Below are positions 1-5,949 of a DNA stretch of 10,215 nt, piece by piece; positions within the stretch are counted from its first letter, which is position 1; every line of letters starts with the position of its first letter. The position numbers were made by a program, and so were the translations under genes. Under the pieces are notes generated by a model. That model was not told where the DNA came from. It made no database searches and was given only the letters and a program-made list of their open reading frames with translations. This DNA comes from Lachnospiraceae bacterium (GTDB lineage: Bacteria; Bacillota; Clostridia; Lachnospirales; Lachnospiraceae), in assembly GCA_009774155.1 (NCBI GenBank), contig VSNE01000074.1, forward strand, positions 1 to 10,215, read 5' to 3'.

Positions 1-26
1 ATATACCATATTTTTGCTTCTGTCAA
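1..26 (-). promoter_or_regulatory. Possible sigma-A promoter reading out of the window
   Basis: On the minus strand a perfect TTGACA (21-26) is followed after 15 nt by TATAT, which runs into the window edge (5-1), so the sixth base of the -10 hexamer cannot be seen. The spacing is shorter than the ideal 17 nt. It lies downstream of the feo terminator, as expected for the promoter of the next leftward gene. This is a tentative call because the -10 element is cut off. Confidence 0.3.
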
Positions 27-40
27 GCAGCTTTTATATT

Positions 41-60
41 CAAAAAATAAATATTTTTTG
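41..60. repeat. 20-bp AT-rich palindrome, operator-like
   Basis: CAAAAAATA and TATTTTTTG form perfect 9-bp inverted arms around a central AA. The repeat sits just upstream, in the minus-strand direction, of the possible promoter at 1-26, where a regulator could bind. It does not match the Fur palindrome seen at 2790-2810. Palindromes built of A and T runs also arise by chance in AT-rich spacers, so an operator role is only a guess. Confidence 0.3.
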
Positions 61-93
61 CAAATAAGAGACGCCTGCATTTTCATACGGCAT

Positions 94-141
94 AAAAAAA
101 CCCCGGAGGATACGCTTTATATAAAGCCCATCCCTCCGGGG
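94..141 (-). terminator. Intrinsic terminator of the feo operon
   Basis: In the minus-strand transcript a 9-bp GC-rich stem (CCCCGGAGG, 141-133, with CCTCCGGGG, 109-101) is followed directly by seven U residues (100-94). The loop holds a second perfect 14-nt palindrome (127-114), giving a stacked hairpin. It lies 25 nt after the stop of the Cys-rich gene. The plus-strand side has no T run, so the terminator works in one direction only. Confidence 0.93.
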
Positions 142-165
142 CGTCACTGGCCGCGCCAGCTTCAC

Positions 166-321
166 TCACCTTTCCTTTTCCGAAAACTCATGACATTTTG
201 ACGGGCAGTCCCGGCACCCGCAGCTACAGAACTTCCCGCTCTTTGCATCCTTATATTTTTTCCTCAGAATCCATATGCAGTAGGCGGCAATCCCCCCTGC
301 AATCACAATCGTTGCTGTCAT
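166..321 (-). CDS. FeoB-associated Cys-rich membrane protein
   Basis: This is a 51-residue protein with one N-terminal membrane helix (about residues 3-19), a basic stretch (RKKYKDAK), and a Cys cluster CSCGCRDCPSKCH at residues 32-44. A further Cys, C15, lies within the helix. The layout matches the small FeoB-associated Cys-rich membrane protein family found downstream of feoB in Firmicutes. The family's role is not firmly known, but the cluster could bind iron or pass it to or from FeoB. I chose the ATG at 321 because a perfect AAGGAGG lies 9 nt upstream (337-331). A longer in-frame start at 384 would add 21 Arg-rich residues before the helix and looks wrong. The gene is separated from feoB by about 100 nt containing a hairpin and is followed by the operon terminator, so it is the last gene of the feo transcript. 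Confidence 0.85.
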   Translation of the reverse strand: MTATIVIAGGIAAYCIWILRKKYKDAKSGKFCSCGCRDCPSKCHEFSEKER

Positions 322-357
322 AATCCGTATCCTCCTTAAGCGGACATCGCCATTCGT

Positions 358-413
358 GAAAGCCGGCCGCTCTGTGCTTCGCACTCCCCCAGCCGCCGCA
401 GTCCGGAGCTTTC
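358..413 (-). other. Stem-loop between feoB and the Cys-rich gene
   Basis: The minus-strand RNA can fold into a bulged stem. GAAAG (413-409) pairs with CTTTC (362-358), CCGG (406-403) with CCGG (366-363), and CUGC with GCGG through one G-U pair. A small inner hairpin, GTGC-GAA-GCAC, occupies 384-374. No U run follows, so it is not a standard terminator. It may mark an RNA processing or stability site that sets the ratio of feoB to the downstream gene. Confidence 0.5.
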
Positions 414-422
414 ACAGTAAAA

Positions 423-2480
423 TTATCTCATAATGCCGGAGCCAATCTGAAAGATCAGGAAGGCTGCCGTCCATGCCGTCAGGATCTGGAATACTGCCAT
501 GGCGGCGGTCCATTTCCAGCTCCCGGTTTCCTTCTTAATCGTTGCCACTGCTGCCATACACGGCACATAAAGCAGACAGAATACCATTAAAGCATAAGCA
601 TTCAGCGCGCCAAAGCCCATGCTTTCAAGCAGCGCGGACAGATTGCCCATTCCTGCGCCGGTCGTCACATTTCCGATCCCGAACAGGACGGAGCAGCTCG
701 ACACCACCACTTCCTTTGCAGCCACCCCTGATATCAGCGCCAGCACAATCTGCCAGTATCCAAGTCCGATGGGGGCAAATACAGGTGTCAGAACCTTTCC
801 GATTGCCGCTCCGAAGCTCTGATCCATATCTGTCGTAAATCCGTGGATACCCAGGTTCATAATCACCCACATCACAATAGACGCCACAAAGATTGTCGTA
901 CCTGCTTTGGAAAGGTAATCCTTGACCTTCTCCCACACATAAACGCGGATCGTATGAGCATTCGGAGTCTTGTATTCCGGCAGCTCGATAAGAAGCATAT
1001 TGCTGTTTTTCTGCCTGTCCGCCAGTTTCATCACATAGGCTGACAGAATAGCCGTCGCCAGCCCCAGTACATACATGGAAAACGCCGCAATCATTGCTTT
1101 ATCCGCGAAAAACAGCTCTGAAAACAGCACATAGACAGGAAGCCTTGCACTGCAGGACATAAAAGGCGTGATCAGAATCGTCTTCATCCGATCTCTGCGG
1201 TTCTCCAGCACGCGGGAAGCCATAACAGCCGGAACCGTACAGCCGAATCCAAGCAGCATCGGAAGAAATGCCCGTCCGGACAGGCCGATTTTTCCCATGA
1301 TTCCGTCCATGACATAGGCAACCCTTGCCATATATCCGCTGTCCTCTAAAAATGCCAGAGCCAGAAACAGAATAAAGATATTAGGAAGAAAGGTTAAAAT
1401 TCCCCCTACGCCGGCAATAATGCCGTCCGTAATCAAAGAGATAAGCATCTCCCCGGCTCCTGCTAAGACCAGCCCGTCCGTCACTGCCTCGGTCATCCAC
1501 TCCAGCGCCACCTCAAAATATCCCTTCAGCCAGTCTCCTACCGTAAAGGTCAGGAAAAATACCCCGGCCATAATCAGCAAGAATACCGGAAGTCCCAGCA
1601 CCGGATGGGTCATAAGCCTGTCCGTCCGATCCGTGGACTCCATCCTGCGGCTGCGGTTTACCACGCATTCGGCGATAATTTCCTCAATAAAACCGAATTT
1701 CTGATTGATAATCTCCTTCTCATAATCCCGATCCAGAATATCGGAGAAATCCAGCGGATACTTTTTCTTCACCTCCTGATCGTTTTCCAGAATCTTAATG
1801 GCATGCCATCTAAGATTCCCGATCTCCGGATATGCCTCCTTCATGCGCGCGGCAATCTCATCGATCTTGTCCTCCACATCGTCCGTATAAACCATGGCAT
1901 ATCTTTTATGATGTTCCTCCACATCCTTATGCCTGCTTTCCTCCAGGTCATGATGATGGATAATTTTCTCTCCCTGGGCTTTATCCTTATGATGAGCCAC
2001 TGTATGAATCAGAATCTCCAGCCCCGTTTTCCGTCTCGCAGACACCGGAACGCAGGGAATCCCCAGCATCTCCGGCAAACGGTGTAGGTCAATCTCCATG
2101 CCGCGCTCCTGCACGATATCCATCATATTCAATGCCAGCACTATCGGTTTTCCAAGCTCTATAAGCTGCAGTGTCAGATACAGGTTTCTTTCCAGCGCGG
2201 AAGCGTCCGCCACATCCACAATCACGTCCACATCATCACTTAAAATATACTGTCTGGTGACCGTTTCCTCCATTGTATAAGAAGTCAGGCTGTATGTGCC
2301 CGGCAAATCCACCAGCTTATATGTATCGTCATGAAAGCGCATGGCGCCTTCCTTTTTCTCCACCGTAACCCCCGGCCAGTTCGCCACTTTCAGATTCGCC
2401 CCTGTATAGGCGTTGAAAAGCGTGGTTTTCCCGCAGTTCGGATTTCCCACAAAACCGATGGTCAGCTCTTTTGTACTCAT
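423..2480 (-). CDS. feoB: Ferrous iron transporter FeoB
   Basis: This 685-residue inner-membrane GTPase transporter imports Fe(II). The N-terminal G domain is complete: G1 GNPNCGKTT (12-20), G3 DLPG (58-61), G4 NMMD (118-121) and G5 SAR (147-149). A helical GDI-like region follows to about residue 285, then a polytopic membrane domain from about residue 292. That domain carries the two conserved Gate-type motifs, GFGCTVPA (411-418) and CLLYVPCMA (635-643), each containing Cys. The length is normal for a clostridial FeoB. Its ATG overlaps the feoA stop by 4 nt (ATGA) and its own SD is weak, so translation is probably coupled to feoA. Residues 159-191 are unusual, with nine His including an HHH run, and may bind metal in the cytoplasmic linker. 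The call is secure; the His-rich function is inferred. Confidence 0.98.
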   Translation of the reverse strand: MSTKELTIGFVGNPNCGKTTLFNAYTGANLKVANWPGVTVEKKEGAMRFHDDTYKLVDLPGTYSLTSYTMEETVTRQYILSDDVDVIVDVADASALERNLYLTLQLIELGKPIVLALNMMDIVQERGMEIDLHRLPEMLGIPCVPVSARRKTGLEILIHTVAHHKDKAQGEKIIHHHDLEESRHKDVEEHHKRYAMVYTDDVEDKIDEIAARMKEAYPEIGNLRWHAIKILENDQEVKKKYPLDFSDILDRDYEKEIINQKFGFIEEIIAECVVNRSRRMESTDRTDRLMTHPVLGLPVFLLIMAGVFFLTFTVGDWLKGYFEVALEWMTEAVTDGLVLAGAGEMLISLITDGIIAGVGGILTFLPNIFILFLALAFLEDSGYMARVAYVMDGIMGKIGLSGRAFLPMLLGFGCTVPAVMASRVLENRRDRMKTILITPFMSCSARLPVYVLFSELFFADKAMIAAFSMYVLGLATAILSAYVMKLADRQKNSNMLLIELPEYKTPNAHTIRVYVWEKVKDYLSKAGTTIFVASIVMWVIMNLGIHGFTTDMDQSFGAAIGKVLTPVFAPIGLGYWQIVLALISGVAAKEVVVSSCSVLFGIGNVTTGAGMGNLSALLESMGFGALNAYALMVFCLLYVPCMAAVATIKKETGSWKWTAAMAVFQILTAWTAAFLIFQIGSGIMR

Positions 2481-2698
2481 ACCTCTTCTACCTCTATATG
2501 CTCTGTAATATTCTCTCCCACGGCGAAACGGGTTCCCCGTATTTTAATAATCATGGCTCCCCTCTTCTTCCGGTTCACAACGGTAATTCTCGTCCCCTCC
2601 AGCATTCCAAGCACTTCCAGACGCCGTTCTGTCTGTAAGGGGAGATCCATATGGATCACCTGAAGAGTACTGCCCTTTTGTCCTTCGTATAGTTTCAT
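2477..2698 (-). CDS. feoA: Ferrous iron transport protein FeoA
   Basis: This is a 73-residue cytoplasmic protein of the FeoA SH3-like fold. The typical pattern is visible: an N-terminal strand, the helix-turn segment RRLEVLGMLEGT (about residues 25-36), a basic strand segment NRKKRGAMIIKIRG, and the closing GTRFAVGENITEHIEV. FeoA is thought to bind FeoB and modulate its GTPase or assembly. The ATG at 2698 has GGAGG 5 nt upstream (2708-2704). The gene is first in the feo operon and overlaps feoB by 4 nt. Its leader of about 108 nt holds a strong hairpin just upstream of the SD, and the promoter start site lies within a Fur box. Length and context are normal. Confidence 0.96.
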   Translation of the reverse strand: MKLYEGQKGSTLQVIHMDLPLQTERRLEVLGMLEGTRITVVNRKKRGAMIIKIRGTRFAVGENITEHIEVEEV

Positions 2699-2720
2699 AT
2701 AAGCCTCCGCATTACCTGTC

Positions 2721-2750
2721 TGCCCGGAGCAGCCTGCGCTGCCCCGGGCA
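2721..2750 (-). promoter_or_regulatory. Strong hairpin in the feoA leader
   Basis: The minus-strand RNA has 13-nt arms (2750-2738 and 2733-2721) that pair fully, with a single G-U pair, around a GCAG loop. The pair is a mismatch on the plus strand, so the fold suits this transcript specifically. CCTG and CAGG just outside the arms could extend the stem across an internal loop. The SD lies only about 12 nt downstream and there is no U run, so a role in translation control or mRNA stability is more likely than termination. Confidence 0.6.
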
Positions 2751-2789
2751 ATGTCAGTCGCCTGACAAAAATCATGTACGTTTTTTATT

Positions 2790-2810
2790 AATTGATAATA
2801 ATTATCAATT
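2790..2810. promoter_or_regulatory. Fur box (iron repressor operator)
   Basis: TGATAAT-A-ATTATCA (2793-2807) is a perfect match to the 7-1-7 Fur operator known from Bacillus. The symmetry extends to perfect 10-nt arms around a single central base. The site begins 2 nt downstream of the feoA -10 element and covers the expected transcription start, so bound Fur-iron would block transcription. This fits iron-repressed expression of the feo operon. A different Fur-family regulator using a similar box cannot be excluded. Confidence 0.9.
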
Positions 2811-2812
2811 GC

Positions 2813-2841
2813 ATTATATAAGATACCTGACGCTTTGACAA
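2813..2841 (-). promoter_or_regulatory. Sigma-A promoter of the feoAB operon
   Basis: The -35 element is TTGTCA (2841-2836, five of six consensus bases) and the -10 is a perfect TATAAT (2818-2813), with an ideal 17-nt spacer. Transcription would start near 2806, inside the Fur palindrome. The -35 lies 25 nt beyond the spoIIIAH stop codon. Confidence 0.88.
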
Positions 2842-2865
2842 GTCCTAAATAAATACCATAAGCTT

Positions 2866-3537
2866 CTATTCTGAAGATGTCACCGGCGTGATCGTAATCT
2901 TGGATGCCTCAATCCCGGTCTTGCGCTTTACGATATCCTCAATCTGCGCCCTCTGGGCGTCGCTGACCTGGGTGCTGCTGACAACCACATCCGCGCAGGA
3001 ATCATAGATGCTGACAACCACCTCGTCGAAGCCCTGGGCTACCAGAAGTGTCTCTGCCGCCAGTTCCTTTTCTGCCACATCCGTCATCTCCACCATCTCA
3101 TCAATAGCGCTCTGCTTCTGTTCCTCTGTAACATTTGTACTGTTAATCAGCTCCATCAGTATTTCCTTATTTCTGGAACGGGTCTGCTCGCGGGTTACCT
3201 TTGCTTCAGATACCAGACCTACGCCGACAGTACTGTTCGCCATGACGGTTTCGCCTACGCTTTCATCCGTTTTTGCAACGTCCACATCCTCATCCAGGCT
3301 TTCAATATCTGCATAATCCGACTCTCCGGTTTCGGCATAGACATCCTCTGCTGAAATGTCCTTTGCCAGATTGGCATTTTCCGCATCCTCAACGGCAGAA
3401 CTGTTGGCGCTTAACAGGGACTCATCCAGCCTCGTACCTGAATAATTCAGATAACCGGCGACCGCTATCATGCCTGCAAGAGCGGTGATAATCATCTGGT
3501 TTTTCTTGAATACGGGTTTTTTTAACAACTGTTTCAC
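2866..3537 (-). CDS. spoIIIAH: Stage III sporulation protein AH
   Basis: This is the mother-cell partner of forespore SpoIIQ in the channel that spans the intermembrane space around the engulfed forespore. It has 223 residues, close to the B. subtilis length. After a basic N-terminus it has one membrane helix (about residues 14-32), then a long acidic low-complexity linker (about 38-95), then the C-terminal ring-building domain (about 114-221) related to YscJ/FliF. The C-terminal part includes the family-like segment LVAQGFDEVVVSIYDSCADV. The start is GTG at 3537, which overlaps the spoIIIAG stop in a GTGA and is preceded by GGAGGG 6 nt upstream, so translation is probably coupled. It is the last spoIIIA gene. 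No clear intrinsic terminator follows before the feo promoter. Confidence 0.95.
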   Translation of the reverse strand: MKQLLKKPVFKKNQMIITALAGMIAVAGYLNYSGTRLDESLLSANSSAVEDAENANLAKDISAEDVYAETGESDYADIESLDEDVDVAKTDESVGETVMANSTVGVGLVSEAKVTREQTRSRNKEILMELINSTNVTEEQKQSAIDEMVEMTDVAEKELAAETLLVAQGFDEVVVSIYDSCADVVVSSTQVSDAQRAQIEDIVKRKTGIEASKITITPVTSSE

Positions 3538-4061
3538 TTGGTTCCCTCCATTTTCATTATTTTAATTTTATGTGCCTCTATGCCAAATAATGCCTGCGCC
3601 GCTACCAGAATCTCCTGTTTTATCCGGCTGCTTCCTCCTCCCTCGGCAATGACCAGTACTCCCTCTACCTTTGGATTTGTCTCGGAGATTACATAAGGAG
3701 ACTTCCCTCTGCTTCCATCCTCCTCGTAGACAGTCTCTTCCCGGCTTTCATCCGCAGTATGGAATCTGTCCTTCTCCACCCTCTTCTCCCCGGTTCCTTC
3801 ATAGGTCAGCATGACGCGCACCCTTCCGATTCCGTCCACGCTGCCAAGCAGCTCCTCCAGCTTCTGCTCCATCCGGCTTTCATAATCCGGTTCCTCCGTA
3901 TCCGCCGCCGCTGTTTCGGATACGTTCTCTGATTTCACCTGCTTTTTCTCCACCGGAATCGCGATAACCGCCAGAAGCAGTCCTAAAAGCACTATAATCA
4001 GAAGCTGGTCTTTTTTAGGCGGCCAGTATTTTTTCTTTATCTCTGCCCATTTTTCATTCAT
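3534..4061 (-). CDS. spoIIIAG: Stage III sporulation protein AG
   Basis: This protein forms the large ring of the SpoIIIA channel on the mother-cell side. It has 175 residues, somewhat shorter than the B. subtilis protein. It shows a basic cytoplasmic N-terminus, one membrane helix (about residues 20-36), and a ring-building domain from about residue 60 to the end. The two halves of the domain (YESRMEQKLEELLGSVDGIG and VEGVLVIAEGGGSSRIKQE) are separated by a polar insertion (about 84-125) where the family carries its extra beta-sheet element. The C-terminal HKIKIMKM strand is typical. The ATG at 4061 overlaps the spoIIIAF stop (ATGA) and follows an AGGAGGTGGAGGAG purine tract. The GTG of spoIIIAH overlaps its own stop. 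Confidence 0.95.
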   Translation of the reverse strand: MNEKWAEIKKKYWPPKKDQLLIIVLLGLLLAVIAIPVEKKQVKSENVSETAAADTEEPDYESRMEQKLEELLGSVDGIGRVRVMLTYEGTGEKRVEKDRFHTADESREETVYEEDGSRGKSPYVISETNPKVEGVLVIAEGGGSSRIKQEILVAAQALFGIEAHKIKIMKMEGTK

Positions 4062-4291
4062 CGAAGCTCCTCCACCTCCTGCCGAAGCTCATGCATCAGC
4101 GCCCCCGTGTCCATCTGTTCTGTCAGCCGGAAAATCCGGAACATAGGCTGCAAAAGTAAAAGCACAAGCAAAAGCCCCAGATAGAACCGCACATATTTTT
4201 CATATATCTTTCCCGGAAGCAGATTGAAAACCATCTGCTCCAGCAGATAAAATACCGCCACATACCGCACCAGATCCAATATTTCCCGCAT
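4058..4291 (-). CDS. spoIIIAF: Stage III sporulation protein AF, short form
   Basis: This gene encodes 77 residues with two membrane helices (about 8-25 and 33-53) joined by the family-like LLPGKIYEKYVRFYLGL segment, followed by a short charged tail (54-77). B. subtilis SpoIIIAF is about 206 residues and carries a soluble ring-building domain after the helices, which is entirely absent here. I do not think this is a simple frameshift. The stop codon forms an ATGA overlap with the spoIIIAG start, and there is no leftover coding sequence between the two genes. The start is firm: ATG at 4291 with AGGAGG 5 nt upstream (4302-4297), overlapping the spoIIIAE stop. Position between AE and AG plus the two-helix pattern identify it. 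It may act only as a small membrane component. Confidence 0.85.
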   Translation of the reverse strand: MREILDLVRYVAVFYLLEQMVFNLLPGKIYEKYVRFYLGLLLVLLLLQPMFRIFRLTEQMDTGALMHELRQEVEELR

Positions 4292-4300
4292 CTGTCCCTC

Positions 4301-5332
4301 CTATCTGCCTGTCATGGCAGTTGTCAGCGCAATGGTCAGAAGAAATAAAACCAATACTGTAAAAACCGCCTGGAACAACATCTTTACTCCCGTTCCCATC
4401 CCGGCAAGACACCCTGTAATCCGCTCATCGGAGATAGGCTGAAGAACCGCCGCCAGCACATAATATGCCGCCATAATCACTGCCAGCTTTACCAGCGGAA
4501 CAAGGCAGAGAACAATAAGAGCCGCCAGCGCTGCCGCGCCGATTCCATTTTTAATCAGCATAGCGGAGCCGAGAACCAGATCCGTCACCGAACCGCTGAT
4601 ATTTCCCACCCCGGGAACCATCTCCAGGCCCCTGCTGACCGTGGATGTCCGAAAGGCGTCTGCCGCCGGAGAAATGATTCCCTGTATCATATGAAACCCC
4701 ATCACAAGCGCCAGCACTCCCTTCAGGCTCCAGCTCACCACCATGCCGGTCAGCTCTGCAAAACGTGTCAGCCGCGCCTCCTTTGACAGATAGTTGGCCA
4801 GAATCAGAAGCACATAGATTTCAATACAGGGCATAACAAAAGCTTCCGTAAACCACCTGACCACTGATATGAGCAGAAGGATAAATTCATAGTATATGCC
4901 GGCCGAAGTAATATAGGATGTCAGCATCATGGCGAGAAAATATGCCGGCGCCAGTACAGTCATAAAATTCTGCATGCTTTTCAGCACACCCTTTGCAATT
5001 CCCATACTGCTTTGAAAGGATGCAATCAGAATCAGAAACAGAATCATGTAAATCATACAGAAGCTGATCTGGGAAACACTCTGGTTCTGAAACACATCCG
5101 CAAAATGTATCAGCACGGCGGCGGCAATGGCAAGAATCAGAATATGAAGCCACATCTGCTTCTGCGCCAGCAGCTCTTCCAGAAATATTTTCTGAAAAAG
5201 CGAACCCAGGCTCTCCGGTGACAGCAGGCTCTTCCCTTCCATTCCCTGTCTTACCATGTCCTGAAAATCCATTTCGTTTCCAAGGATCTCGTTTAATACC
5301 TGCTGGATTTCACTAAAATCAATCTCTTCCAT
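4301..5332 (-). CDS. spoIIIAE: Stage III sporulation protein AE
   Basis: This is a polytopic mother-cell membrane protein of the SpoIIIA channel, 343 residues with about seven or eight hydrophobic segments from residue 61 onward. Conserved-looking stretches include VPGVGNISGSVTDLVLGSAMLIKNGIGAAAL (in pieces across 239-269) and ILQP/ISDERI-type sequence around 297-305. The ATG at 5332 lies 2 nt after the spoIIIAD stop and has GGGAGG 6 nt upstream. A longer open frame to 5464 only mirrors spoIIIAD codons and has no comparable start. With this start the protein begins with an acidic, helical, soluble-looking stretch of 60 residues and has no signal peptide. The B. subtilis protein is about 55 residues longer and begins with a hydrophobic leader. 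The family call is firm. Confidence 0.94.
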   Translation of the reverse strand: MEEIDFSEIQQVLNEILGNEMDFQDMVRQGMEGKSLLSPESLGSLFQKIFLEELLAQKQMWLHILILAIAAAVLIHFADVFQNQSVSQISFCMIYMILFLILIASFQSSMGIAKGVLKSMQNFMTVLAPAYFLAMMLTSYITSAGIYYEFILLLISVVRWFTEAFVMPCIEIYVLLILANYLSKEARLTRFAELTGMVVSWSLKGVLALVMGFHMIQGIISPAADAFRTSTVSRGLEMVPGVGNISGSVTDLVLGSAMLIKNGIGAAALAALIVLCLVPLVKLAVIMAAYYVLAAVLQPISDERITGCLAGMGTGVKMLFQAVFTVLVLFLLTIALTTAMTGR

Positions 5333-5334
5333 AA

Positions 5335-5718
5335 TCAGCCTCCCAGAAATGTCTGAATCGTATCCAGAAGCGCTGTCAGAATGGGAATACTGACTGCCAG
5401 CACAGACAGCTTCCCAAATATCTGAATCTGTCCTGCAATGGTCTGATAGCCTGCGTCCTTGCACAAATCCGAGGCAAATTCCGCAATGTAGGTAATCCCG
5501 ATAATCTTCAGCAGCGTCTGGATATACCCCGCATTCAGAGGCAGGCAGTTTTGTATTGCCTGAAGTCCGTCAATAATGATCTGCAGCTTCTCCGCCACGA
5601 AGGCAAAGATCAGCAGGCTGACTCCCAGACACAGATAGGCCGAATATTCCGGCTTTAAGGATTTTAACTGAAGCGCCATCAGAATTCCGGCAATTCCAAT
5701 CATCGCAATCCGAACCAT
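5335..5718 (-). CDS. spoIIIAD: Stage III sporulation protein AD
   Basis: This is a small integral membrane protein of 127 residues with three or four hydrophobic segments (about 3-17, 27-43, 65-80 and 101-120). It contains the segment ITYIAEFASDLCKDAGYQTIA (75-95, in part), the hallmark of the SpoIIIAC/AD family. It belongs to the membrane core of the SpoIIIA complex, and its length is close to that of B. subtilis (about 133). The ATG at 5718 follows AGGAGGTGG (5730-5722), which overlaps the spoIIIAC stop codon. The stop lies 2 nt before the spoIIIAE ATG, so translation is probably coupled along the operon. Confidence 0.95.
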   Translation of the reverse strand: MVRIAMIGIAGILMALQLKSLKPEYSAYLCLGVSLLIFAFVAEKLQIIIDGLQAIQNCLPLNAGYIQTLLKIIGITYIAEFASDLCKDAGYQTIAGQIQIFGKLSVLAVSIPILTALLDTIQTFLGG

Positions 5719-5728
5719 CTTCCACCTC

Positions 5729-5923
5729 CTACAGCATAAACAAATTCTGCATCATCTCAAACAGGTCATAAACATAGGGGATAATCCAGAACAGCACAAT
5801 CAAAAGCCCCGCAAGGCTGGTTAAAAACGCCTGTTCTTCTCTCCCGCTGTGCTTCAGAACCTGGGAAAGCACAGAGACCAGAATCCCCACCGCCGCAATC
5901 TTAAAAATCAACGTTACACTCAT
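5729..5923 (-). CDS. spoIIIAC: Stage III sporulation protein AC
   Basis: This 64-residue membrane protein has two hydrophobic helices (about residues 4-23 and 33-52) linked by the conserved polar turn LKHSGREEQAF. It resembles the N-terminal half of SpoIIIAD and is close to the usual 65-68 residue length. It is part of the membrane core of the SpoIIIA complex. The ATG at 5923 has AGGAG 5 nt upstream (5933-5929) and lies 26 nt after the spoIIIAB stop, the widest gap within the operon. Its stop codon lies inside the SD of spoIIIAD. Confidence 0.95.
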   Translation of the reverse strand: MSVTLIFKIAAVGILVSVLSQVLKHSGREEQAFLTSLAGLLIVLFWIIPYVYDLFEMMQNLFML

Positions 5924-5949
5924 ACTCGCTCCTGTCTTCCCTTTCTTCT

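Larger units (their letters stand above)
1..93. other. AT-rich intergenic region at the left edge
   Basis: No coding frame is supported here. The stretch is AT-rich and lies beyond the feo terminator. It holds a 20-bp inverted repeat at 41-60 (9-bp arms around a 2-nt centre) and a TTGACA hexamer at 21-26 on the minus strand, so it probably carries the upstream control region of a further minus-strand gene beyond the window. Confidence 0.5.

Noticed and set aside
322..384. Longer N-terminus for the Cys-rich membrane protein
   Set aside because: The extension is Arg-rich, overlaps the spacer hairpin and lacks an SD, while the ATG at 321 has a perfect AAGGAGG.
1605..2087. Open frame of 160 codons on the plus strand
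   Set aside because: It lies entirely antisense to the conserved G-domain and linker of feoB, and its product resembles no family and has a composition typical of a reverse-strand shadow.
2721..2750. feoA leader hairpin as a terminator or attenuator
   Set aside because: No U run follows the stem on the minus strand and I could not find a competing antiterminator pairing.
5333..5464. Longer N-terminus for spoIIIAE
   Set aside because: The extra 44 residues only mirror the spoIIIAD 3' end in another frame, while the ATG at 5332 has a proper SD at 5344-5339.
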